DNA of 64,000 nt from Bacteroidota bacterium (GTDB lineage Bacteria > Bacteroidota > Bacteroidia > 2-12-FULL-35-15). The notes beneath the pieces were generated by a model that saw only the letters and a program-made list of their open reading frames with translations, was not told the DNA's origin and searched no databases. How positions within the stretch are numbered: the first letter of the stretch is position 1; each line of letters starts with the position of its first letter. The DNA is taken from positions 62,001 to 126,000 of the forward strand of contig JAOQAG010000005.1 in NCBI GenBank assembly GCA_025963715.1, written 5' to 3'. The position numbers and the translations under genes are program-made. This document shows, one piece after another, positions 1 to 7,078 of this stretch.

Positions 1-43
1 ATTTACAGTTCATCGCAGAAAAATTAATTTTTAAAAATTGTAT

Positions 44-643
44 ATGAAAAAAATCATTCCTGTTCTGTCATTCATCTTCTTGTTTTCGGTTGCCCCGAAA
101 GCACAAAATGCCGAAGCTGCCTTTACAAAAAGTTATGCATTTGAATACGATACGCAGTATGCGAAAGCGATCACAGCATTACTGGAAGCGGGAGAAGATA
201 CCTACGAAATTAATTTGCGCCTCGGCTGGCTGTATTACAGCAGCAAGGATTATGTAAAATCCGAAACATATTATAAAAAAGCCATCAGTATGGAATCCGG
301 TTCCATTGAAGCGCGCTTTGGACTTGCATTGCCGCTTTCGGCGCAGGGAAACTGGAATGATGTATTGGCAACCTACCTGGAGATCCTGAAGCAGGATCCC
401 AATAATTCAATTGCCAATTACCGCATTGCCAGCATTTATTACAACCGAAAGGATTATGCAAATGCCAGCACCTCCATTTTAAAAGTAATTAAAATGTATC
501 CTTTTGATTACGACAGTAATTTATTGTACGGGAAAATACTGATGGCGCAGAATAAAAATGCGGATGCAAAAAAATTCCTGATCAAAGCGGTGGAATACAA
601 TCCGCAATCCGACGACGCAAAAGCCTTACTTAAGAAGCTGTAA
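44..643 (+). CDS. Exported TPR-repeat protein
   Basis: Exported tetratricopeptide-repeat protein of 199 residues; its partner is unknown. An MKK start is followed by a hydrophobic core and a likely signal-peptidase site near residue 21-25 (AQNAEA). The rest is about four TPR units, with the typical aromatic/small pattern in LGWLYYSSKDYVKSETYY (about residues 60-77). The ATG at 44 is preferred to an in-frame TTG at 38 because MKK plus hydrophobic core is a canonical signal peptide. It ends 6 nt before a LytTR regulator, so the two are probably cotranscribed. The same order, TPR protein then LytTR, recurs at 9235-11228. The family is clear; the role is inferred scaffolding or sensing in the periplasm. 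Confidence 0.85.
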   Translation: MKKIIPVLSFIFLFSVAPKAQNAEAAFTKSYAFEYDTQYAKAITALLEAGEDTYEINLRLGWLYYSSKDYVKSETYYKKAISMESGSIEARFGLALPLSAQGNWNDVLATYLEILKQDPNNSIANYRIASIYYNRKDYANASTSILKVIKMYPFDYDSNLLYGKILMAQNKNADAKKFLIKAVEYNPQSDDAKALLKKL

Positions 644-649
644 ATTCCT

Positions 650-1339
650 ATGAATTGTTTGATCATTGATGATAATCCGATCGCCCGTAAAGTGCTTTCA
701 CACTTTATTGACGACCTTGATTTTTTAACGGTTGCCGGTGCTTGTGAAAGCATTATGGAAGCAACCAATATCCTGAATTCGAAAAAGATCGATTTGCTGC
801 TGCTGGATATTGAATTGCCGCGTATGTCGGGACTGGATATGCTGCGTACCATTCCGGATCTTCCGCTGGTGATCCTCATTACTTCCAATGCCGAATATGC
901 TGTGGCTGCTTTCGAATACAACGTGGTGGATTTTTTACTGAAACCCATCAAGGAAGATCGCTTTTTAAAAGCCATTTACCGTGCGAAAGATATTTTTGAG
1001 AACAATACAAAAGAGCTGGAAGCCGGGAAAGAATATTTTTTTATCAAGGAAAAAGGCGCATCTGCGAAAGTGATGATGGACGATATTTTGTACATCCAGG
1101 CATTAGGCGATTATGTGAACATTCATACGGCCAGCCGCAAATACACGATCCATTATTCCATCAGTGCCATCGAAAAAAAACTGCCTGCATCGCTGTTCAT
1201 GCGTGTTCACCGCTCATACATCATTGCCATCGATAAGATCGACTCGGTGGAAGAAGGCACCGCTTTTATTTATCAAACGCCCGTTCCGGTGGGTGATAGT
1301 CAGCGCGCCGCTTTAATGAAGCGAATTAATATGCTGTAA
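650..1339 (+). CDS. LytTR-family response regulator (first copy)
   Basis: DNA-binding response regulator of 229 residues. The N-terminal receiver (about 1-120) has the acidic pair DD at 7-8, the phospho-acceptor D53 in LLLDIELP, and the conserved K in FLLKPIKEDRF. The C-terminal LytTR domain (about 130-229) shows ILYIQALGDYVNIHT and the FMRVHRSYIIAIDKI core typical of AgrA/LytR-type binding to direct repeats. No LytS/HPK7-type kinase is adjacent; the nearest kinase is the hybrid protein at 1906. It follows the TPR gene by 6 nt. A second LytTR regulator closes the region at 10524-11228. Targets are unknown, and the surrounding cluster is the obvious candidate. Confidence 0.93.
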   Translation: MNCLIIDDNPIARKVLSHFIDDLDFLTVAGACESIMEATNILNSKKIDLLLLDIELPRMSGLDMLRTIPDLPLVILITSNAEYAVAAFEYNVVDFLLKPIKEDRFLKAIYRAKDIFENNTKELEAGKEYFFIKEKGASAKVMMDDILYIQALGDYVNIHTASRKYTIHYSISAIEKKLPASLFMRVHRSYIIAIDKIDSVEEGTAFIYQTPVPVGDSQRAALMKRINML

Positions 1340-1905
1340 ATCAATTGTTTGTGATTTCGTTCTACATTCAGGGGATTTCAAGCCCGGTTTCTTCCTTTTC
1401 ATCAAACAATTGAATAAAGCGCTGTTTACCATTGTAATTTTGATTCAGAATAAAAAGAACAAAGATTTTTAAACAAGCAGCGCTGTGGATCGGAACGCAG
1501 ATCAAAAATGATTTTTATGACGTTAAAAAGATCGCCTGTGGCGAATTATGATTTTTTTATGATTTGATTTTAGTGCAAATTTATCAAAATGCTCTGTAAG
1601 CCACCAACACACAGTAAACACAAAGCACTACAATCACAATTTAAAACTATAATTACCCGGGTAGACTCTTTCGGCCTGTTCAGTAATAGCGGTAAAAAAT
1701 CGCCCCGGGATTGACAATAGAAAAAATAGCATTTCGTTGAATCAAATGAAAGGAAAAGGTGTACTGGCGATTATTTATCCGTGGTTTTCCTGCAGCGCCA
1801 GCGGAAGGAAAAATTACCTTACAGGCCAGAAAAGGTTTTTGTAACTTTTTGCCTTCAAAAAGTTAGAACAAAATTAATTGCAAAATTAAAAACTGCAAAT
1901 TCGCC
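1340..1905. repeat. Non-coding spacer with dispersed repeat copy 1
   Basis: No convincing gene. Positions 1483-1866 resemble 37121-37519 in ordered blocks: GGAACGCAGATAAAAAATG-like start, GATCGCCTGTGGCG, CCGGGTAGAC, GCGATAGCGG, GGCGAT, CCGTGGTT, AGCGGAAG, and a closing palindrome. In this copy the palindrome is AACTTTTTG-CCTT-CAAAAAGTT (1843-1864). A 43-codon frame starting at 1589 is not kept in the second copy, so the repeat is probably not protein coding. The promoter of the kinase at 1906 should lie in the last 100 bp, but no clear TAnnTTTG box was found. Confidence 0.6.
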
Positions 1906-4101
1906 ATGAGCGCAAAATTTAAGATCCATACAAAATCACTCATCATTATCAGCTCCTTGCTGAGCATTGGCTTGGTGCTGTTTATAGCCATGAATGCCAA
2001 TCGCTACATGGCAAAAATGGCAAGGAATAATGCAGAGCTGTACAATGCATACCGCATCTCCGAGCTCATGAAATCCTTCCGGAGCAGCATTATTACGCTG
2101 GATGCAAAACAACAGGGCTACCAGGTAACCGGTGATGGTAAATTTTTGGAAGCATATAAAGCCAAAGAAACCGAAACAAAAACCTACTTAAAAAGTATGG
2201 AAAAATATTTTTCGGGAACGGCGGAAGAAGAAACATTTTATGCGCTGAAAGATTATACCTACCGGAAATTACTGGCAGCAAAAGATCTGTCGGCCATGCA
2301 AACCACCAGCGGCAGCGATGCGGACGGTTCTCAATCTATGGACCTGATCAACAAAACGATCGACGATATTAACATCAGCCTGAATGCCACCACGCAGCAA
2401 CTCATTGCCAACGGCGTTGAATATACGGATGCTTCCCAACGCTGGAATATTCTCGAAATTATTTTCGCGGTGGTAACGGCGCTTACCGCACTCATCCTGC
2501 TGTTCCGCGATTTTAATTTAAGGATCAAACTGGAAGAAGAATTACGCGTGGCAAAAAAACAAGCAGATGATAACGCCGCGCTGAAAGAAACATTTATGGC
2601 CAACATGAGCCACGAGATCCGCACACCGATGAATGCCATCATTGGCTTTTCGGACCTGTTGCGCAAAACGGAGCTGGGCGATACACAAAAAGAATATTTA
2701 TCGGCGATCAAAAATAGCGGCGCCAATTTGTTGAACATCATCAACGATATTCTTGATTTTTCAAAAATTGGCGCAGGAAAATTAAAGATCGAAAAAATTG
2801 CATTCGACATTCATGGTTTGCTTTCCTCTTTAAAATTAATGTTCTCCGAAAAAGCATCGCGTAAAAAAATCGGTTTTGAGATCATCATTGATAAGAACAT
2901 GCCGCTATTTATTTTCGGCGATCCCACACGGCTTACACAAATACTGGTGAACCTGGTGAACAATGCCATTAAGTTTACCGACAATGGAAAAGTGCAGTTG
3001 AAATGCGAAGTAAAAAGCATTGAGCACGACATTGTGCAGCTGGTATTTAAAATAAAAGATTCCGGCATCGGCATTCCCGCCGATAAACTGTCCGGAATTT
3101 TTGAAAGATTTGAACAGGCGAACACTGAAACCACGCGTAAATACGGCGGTACAGGATTAGGTTTGGCAATTGTGAAAGAGCTGGTTGACATTCAGCATGG
3201 AACCATCGCGGTAAAAAGCGTGGAGAAGGAAGGCTCAGAATTTATTGTAACCATGAGCTACCCGGTTTCTTACGAAGATGTGGATGCCATGGACAGCGCG
3301 AAAGATCTGCACAATTCGTTTACGGTAAATCCTGCCAAACCATTGCGGGTATTGCTTGCAGAAGATAATGTATTGAACCAGCGGCTTGCATCCACCTACC
3401 TCAGCGGTTTTGGATTGCAGGTAGATGTGGCGGAGAACGGAGAGATCGCGCTTGAAAAATTGCAAAATAAAAAATACGATTTGTTATTACTGGATATTCA
3501 AATGCCGGTGCTGGATGGTTACAATACAGCCGAGCGGGTGCGGAAGGTGTTAAGATCGGAGATCCCTATCATTGCCATGACGGCGCACATCATGGTAGAT
3601 GAAAAAGAAAAATGTTTGAGCTACGGGATGAACGATTACATCTCCAAACCTTTTAAAGAAGCGGAATTGTTCCAGGTCATTAAAAAACACATTGCGGAAG
3701 AATACACTACGGCTGTAAAACCAATGGAGGCAGTAATGGAAGGCGGAGAAATGGCGGTGGTAAATGTAAAGGAGTTGTTTGGGATCGCTCGTGGCGACAA
3801 TGAATTTGTGAAAGAAATGATCGGGATTTTCAAAAAACAAAATGCCGAAGATCTGGAAATTTTAAGTGCTGCAATTGCTTCCGCTGATTTTGATACGATC
3901 CGGGTAGTTTCCCACCGGATGCGCACTTCCGTTGGTTTTATGGGAATGAACGTGATGCTGGAACCGCTGGCAAAAATGGAAAAAGAAGCAAAAATAAACC
4001 AGGATCTGCAACAGATCCTCCCTGTTTTTGAATTGATAAAAAGTCAATCCGAAAAAGGACAGGAAGAAATAAACACCATTTTATCTACTCTTGATCTCTA
4101 A
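1906..4101 (+). CDS. CHASE3 hybrid histidine kinase with REC and Hpt domains
   Basis: Membrane-bound hybrid sensor kinase of 731 residues carrying a complete phosphorelay. A membrane helix at about 11-31 is followed by an extracytoplasmic CHASE3-like domain (about 35-175, QQGYQVTGDGKFLEAYKAK) and a second helix near 182-200. HisKA has phospho-acceptor H236 (MSHEIRTPMNA); HATPase follows with N, G1 and G2 boxes (VNNAIKFTD, DSGIGIP, GGTGLGLAI). A receiver carries D530 (LLLLDIQMP), and a C-terminal Hpt domain carries H670 (SHRMRTSVG). The stop codon is 5 nt upstream of the PqqD-like gene, so the kinase heads the biosynthetic operon. The terminal Hpt implies phosphotransfer to a separate regulator; the two LytTR proteins are candidates by position only. 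Confidence 0.93.
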   Translation: MSAKFKIHTKSLIIISSLLSIGLVLFIAMNANRYMAKMARNNAELYNAYRISELMKSFRSSIITLDAKQQGYQVTGDGKFLEAYKAKETETKTYLKSMEKYFSGTAEEETFYALKDYTYRKLLAAKDLSAMQTTSGSDADGSQSMDLINKTIDDINISLNATTQQLIANGVEYTDASQRWNILEIIFAVVTALTALILLFRDFNLRIKLEEELRVAKKQADDNAALKETFMANMSHEIRTPMNAIIGFSDLLRKTELGDTQKEYLSAIKNSGANLLNIINDILDFSKIGAGKLKIEKIAFDIHGLLSSLKLMFSEKASRKKIGFEIIIDKNMPLFIFGDPTRLTQILVNLVNNAIKFTDNGKVQLKCEVKSIEHDIVQLVFKIKDSGIGIPADKLSGIFERFEQANTETTRKYGGTGLGLAIVKELVDIQHGTIAVKSVEKEGSEFIVTMSYPVSYEDVDAMDSAKDLHNSFTVNPAKPLRVLLAEDNVLNQRLASTYLSGFGLQVDVAENGEIALEKLQNKKYDLLLLDIQMPVLDGYNTAERVRKVLRSEIPIIAMTAHIMVDEKEKCLSYGMNDYISKPFKEAELFQVIKKHIAEEYTTAVKPMEAVMEGGEMAVVNVKELFGIARGDNEFVKEMIGIFKKQNAEDLEILSAAIASADFDTIRVVSHRMRTSVGFMGMNVMLEPLAKMEKEAKINQDLQQILPVFELIKSQSEKGQEEINTILSTLDL

Positions 4102-4105
4102 AATT

Positions 4106-4366
4106 ATGAGCATTAAAAAAAACATCGCGATCAGCGAATCCGGATTTATTTTTGATCCTTCCACCGGTAATTCATTTACCACCAATCCCATTGGCCTGGA
4201 GATCCTGCAGCTCATCAAAGAAGGCAGGGAGCAGAATGAAATTAAAAAACACATCACCGCCGGTTATCACGTGGATGATAATACTTTTGAAAAAGATTTT
4301 TATGATTTTATTTCGACGTTGCAGCAACTTAAACTGACTGTGGAAAATGAAAAAAAGAACGATTAA
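4106..4366 (+). CDS. PqqD-like peptide-binding (RRE-type) protein
   Basis: Small protein of 86 residues matching the PqqD fold: an F-x-x-N/P-x-x-G strand-turn region (GFIFDPSTGNSFTTNPIG), then I-L-x-L-I-x-E-G, a short helix region and a final hydrophobic helix (FISTLQQLKLTV). PqqD proteins bind precursor peptides for modifying enzymes, usually a radical SAM enzyme. None is present here. The ATG at 4106 is chosen over an in-frame TTG at 4091 inside the kinase gene. Its last 20 nt overlap the start of the ATP-grasp gene, which indicates translational coupling. I infer a peptide or amino-acid carrier/recognition subunit for the ligase; no precursor peptide gene was found nearby. Confidence 0.8.
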   Translation: MSIKKNIAISESGFIFDPSTGNSFTTNPIGLEILQLIKEGREQNEIKKHITAGYHVDDNTFEKDFYDFISTLQQLKLTVENEKKND

Positions 4367-5396
4367 CATCGGCGTTACCGGCTTAAACGCGATTGATAGT
4401 CCTGGCCCGGGCGTGCCCGTGATCAGGGCATTGCGGGAGAGTACCGCATTTGATGTGCGCATCATCGGGCTTTCCTACGAAGCAATGGAGCCGGGCATTT
4501 ATATGCACGATTTAGTGGATAAAACGTACCAGTTGCCGCTTCCGTCTGCCGGGCAGCAGGCACTTTTAGCACGCCTGGAATACATTCACGCACAGGAAAA
4601 ACTGGATGTGATCATCCCGAATTTTGATGCTGAATTATTCAATTTTATACAACTTGCAAATGTGCTGAAAAGCAATTACAACATCAATGTATTTGTACCC
4701 ACGCTGGAGCAATTTGAAGCGCGGCAAAAAGTAAACCTGTATGAATACGGTAAAAAACACGGCATTGATGTTCCCAAAAGCAAAACCATTTTTAGCGTAA
4801 AAGATGTTTATTCGCTGGAACAGGAATTTGAATTTCCATACGTGATAAAAGGGAAATTTTACGATGCAATCATTGTTTACAGCACCGATCAGGCTGTTGC
4901 GGCTTTTCACAGGATCGCTTCCAAATGGGGATTGCCGATCATCATCCAGGAATTTGTAGAAGGACAGGAAGTAAATGTAACCGCTCTCGGCGATGGACAG
5001 GGCAATCTGATCGGTGCCGTTCCCATGCGTAAACAATACATTACGGATAAAGGTAAAGCCTGGTCGGGCATTTCCATAGATGACGATAAAATGCTGCAAA
5101 TGGCTAAAAAGCTTATTCAGTCAACAAAATGGAGGGGCGGACTGGAACTGGAAATTGTACGAACGGATGATGAAAAATATTATCTGCTCGAGATCAATCC
5201 GCGCTTTCCGGCCTGGGTATACCTTGCGGTGGGCTGCGGACAAAATCATCCGGAAGCACTGGTACGCATGGCAATGGGTGAAACCGTTGCACCGTTTGAA
5301 AAATACGATGTAGGTAAAATGTTTGTGCGTTATTCGTACGACATGATCGTGAATCTCAATGAATTTGAAAAAATTTCTATTAACGGAGAATTATAA
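4347..5396 (+). CDS. ATP-grasp ligase (carbamoyl-phosphate synthase/PylC-like)
   Basis: ATP-grasp enzyme of 349 residues, predicted to activate a carboxylate as acyl-phosphate and join it to an amine. The N-terminal preATP-grasp part (about 1-115) is Rossmann-like (GVTGLNAIDSPGPGVPVIRA). The ATP-grasp domain has a lysine-bearing strand (FPYVIKGKF), an adenine-linker region IIIQEFVEGQEVNV, and metal-binding EINPRFPAW with E282, N284 and R286. It resembles the carbamoyl-phosphate synthase large-chain group rather than RimK-type graspetide ligases. It overlaps the PqqD-like gene by 20 nt, and its TAA lies 1 nt before the decarboxylase ATG. Substrates are unknown; the neighbours suggest an amino-acid or peptide product. 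Confidence 0.88.
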   Translation: MKKRTINIGVTGLNAIDSPGPGVPVIRALRESTAFDVRIIGLSYEAMEPGIYMHDLVDKTYQLPLPSAGQQALLARLEYIHAQEKLDVIIPNFDAELFNFIQLANVLKSNYNINVFVPTLEQFEARQKVNLYEYGKKHGIDVPKSKTIFSVKDVYSLEQEFEFPYVIKGKFYDAIIVYSTDQAVAAFHRIASKWGLPIIIQEFVEGQEVNVTALGDGQGNLIGAVPMRKQYITDKGKAWSGISIDDDKMLQMAKKLIQSTKWRGGLELEIVRTDDEKYYLLEINPRFPAWVYLAVGCGQNHPEALVRMAMGETVAPFEKYDVGKMFVRYSYDMIVNLNEFEKISINGEL

Positions 5397-5397
5397 A

Positions 5398-6762
5398 ATG
5401 TACCTGACAAAAAAACAATATGAACGCCCCGTGATCCAGCGTGTAAACGTTGGCCTTATGAATAAATACGGTACCCGTACGGAATATGAACCGGTAACGC
5501 ACATCGATGGAAATGCTGTTGCTGACCTGATCACAGCTTACGGTTCACCGGTATTTGTACTTTCAGAAAAAACGATCCGCGCTACTTTCCGCGATGCCAA
5601 CCGTGCGTTTAAAACACGTTATCCAAAAGTGCAATTTGCCTGGTCGTACAAAACAAATTACATCAGCGCCGTTTGCAATGTGTTTCACCAGGAAGGTTCC
5701 TGGGCCGAGGTAGTTTCGGGTTTCGAATATCAGAAAGCAATTAATAATGGTGTTCCAGGTGCAAACATTATTTTTAACGGCCCTGACAAATCCGAAGCGG
5801 AATTAATTTTTGCCATCAACAACGGTTCGCTCATTCACATTGATCACCTCGATGAATTGTACCTGATCAAAGAAATAGAACCGCAATTACAAAAACGTGC
5901 GCGTGTTGCCATCCGTGTAAACATGGATACAGGCGTGTATCCGGCCTGGGACCGTTTTGGATTTAATTACGAAGGCGGACAGGCGCAGGATGCCATCAAT
6001 AAAATTATGCTCAATACCAACATGGATTTGGTGGGTTTGCATTGCCACATCGGCACGTTCATGCTCACGCCTAGCGCCTATGCAGTGGCGGCAACCAAAA
6101 TGTCGGAGCTGGCATTGAACGTAAAGAAAAAATTCAAAAAAACACTCGAATACATTGATATGGGCGGCGGTTTTGCTTCCCGCAATACGCTCAAAGGTTC
6201 CTACATACAAGGTGCAGATGCAGCGCCTTCATTTGACCAATACGCCGAAGCGATCAGTACGGCCATTTTAAATGCCGGTTTTACCGAAGCGGACCTGCCT
6301 TTGCTGATCCTGGAAACAGGCAGGGCGCTGATCGATGAAGCCGGATTTTTATTAGGATCGGTGATCTCCAACAAACGCCTGGCAGATGGAAGAAGAGCCA
6401 CGATCATGAATTTCGGCGTGAACATTTTATTCACTTCTTTCTGGTACGATCATAAGATCACACCGGCTCAGCCTTTCGGACAGCACAACGAAAGTACAGT
6501 GTTGTATGGCCCGCTGTGTATGAACATTGATGTGATCCGTGAAAATATTTCATTACCACCTTTGAAAAAAAATGACCAGGTGGTAGTGCATACCGTTGGT
6601 GCATATAACATGACACAGTGGATGCAGTTCATCGCTTTACGCCCGGCAGTAGTGCTGATCGATATGAACCAAAAACCGCATGTGATCCGCAACAAAGAAA
6701 CACCTGCCAGCATTCAGAAAGAAGAAGAAATGCCAGCGTATTTAAAAGAGTTTAAAATTTAA
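5398..6762 (+). CDS. Fold-type III PLP decarboxylase, DAP decarboxylase-like
   Basis: PLP enzyme of 454 residues of the alanine-racemase-fold group IV decarboxylases (diaminopimelate, ornithine, arginine, carboxynorspermidine). Visible landmarks are PLP lysine K85 in SYKTN, H217 in HCHIGT, the phosphate-binding GGGFA loop, E306-T-G-R309, and Y in VGAYNMTQW. Where classical DAP decarboxylase has C-E-S-G-D, this protein reads C374-M-N-I-D, so the catalytic Cys is kept but the next residues differ. That argues against ordinary LysA. The ATG at 5398 is taken instead of an upstream TTG, because it follows the ATP-grasp stop by 1 nt. Likely function: decarboxylation, or less likely racemisation, of the ligase substrate or product. 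Confidence 0.87.
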   Translation: MYLTKKQYERPVIQRVNVGLMNKYGTRTEYEPVTHIDGNAVADLITAYGSPVFVLSEKTIRATFRDANRAFKTRYPKVQFAWSYKTNYISAVCNVFHQEGSWAEVVSGFEYQKAINNGVPGANIIFNGPDKSEAELIFAINNGSLIHIDHLDELYLIKEIEPQLQKRARVAIRVNMDTGVYPAWDRFGFNYEGGQAQDAINKIMLNTNMDLVGLHCHIGTFMLTPSAYAVAATKMSELALNVKKKFKKTLEYIDMGGGFASRNTLKGSYIQGADAAPSFDQYAEAISTAILNAGFTEADLPLLILETGRALIDEAGFLLGSVISNKRLADGRRATIMNFGVNILFTSFWYDHKITPAQPFGQHNESTVLYGPLCMNIDVIRENISLPPLKKNDQVVVHTVGAYNMTQWMQFIALRPAVVLIDMNQKPHVIRNKETPASIQKEEEMPAYLKEFKI

Positions 6763-6896
6763 AATGAATTTTACATTGCGAGGATATTGTTGAGCGTAGT
6801 TTCCCGCTACGCCCTGCTTAACAAGGTATCCCGCCTGTTTATGATTTGTTGAAACAATTTATAATGATCGGCCAGAAGCCAGTTAAAATGGACGTA
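6763..6896. other. Spacer after the decarboxylase
   Basis: First part of the 316-bp gap between the two halves of the cluster. Only a nine-codon frame starting at 6763 is present. No precursor-peptide-like ORF or promoter box was seen. Confidence 0.4.
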
Positions 6897-6967
6897 TGTA
6901 GGCGCTAGGCTCTGCCTAGTGACAAACATTATAATATAATGTCACTAGGCAGAGCCTAGCGCCTACA
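6897..6967. repeat. Perfect 28-bp inverted repeat (hairpin)
   Basis: Arms at 6897-6924 and 6940-6967 are exact reverse complements of 28 bp around a 15-nt AT-rich loop. Each arm contains GGCGCTAGGCTCTGCC. There is no T-tract directly after the stem, so it is not a standard intrinsic terminator, although such a stem could block read-through or protect an RNA end. It lies between the decarboxylase and the transporter-peptidase gene. It may also be a minimal non-autonomous mobile element. Confidence 0.85.
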
Positions 6968-6974
6968 CACAGCA

Positions 6975-7037
6975 AACTTTGAACTTTGAACTTTAAACTT
7001 TGAACTTTAAACTTTGAACTTTAAACTTTGAACTTTT
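6975..7037. repeat. Heptanucleotide tandem repeat, nine units
   Basis: Nine head-to-tail 7-mers, AACTTTG alternating with AACTTTA and ending AACTTTT. The same phrase recurs as short runs in other gaps: 25908-25966, 48473-48489, 62317-62350 (complementary strand) and 63489-63517. No spacer sequences separate units, so it is not CRISPR. Confidence 0.85.
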
Positions 7038-7078
7038 TTATTCATTATTAAAAATATCTAAGTGCCCTTAGTGCCTTA

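Noticed and set aside
1589-1720. 43-codon frame as a precursor peptide for the PqqD/ATP-grasp system
   Set aside because: It lies wholly inside the dispersed repeat and the second repeat copy does not keep the frame; no leader-core pattern.
4347-5396. ATP-grasp gene as a graspetide (RiPP) macrocyclase
   Set aside because: Sequence is carbamoyl-phosphate-synthase/PylC-like rather than RimK/MdnC-like, and no precursor with a T-x-x-x-x-E/D core was found.
6975-7037. Regular short repeats as a CRISPR array
   Set aside because: Units are 7 bp in direct contact with no spacers, and no cas genes are in the window.
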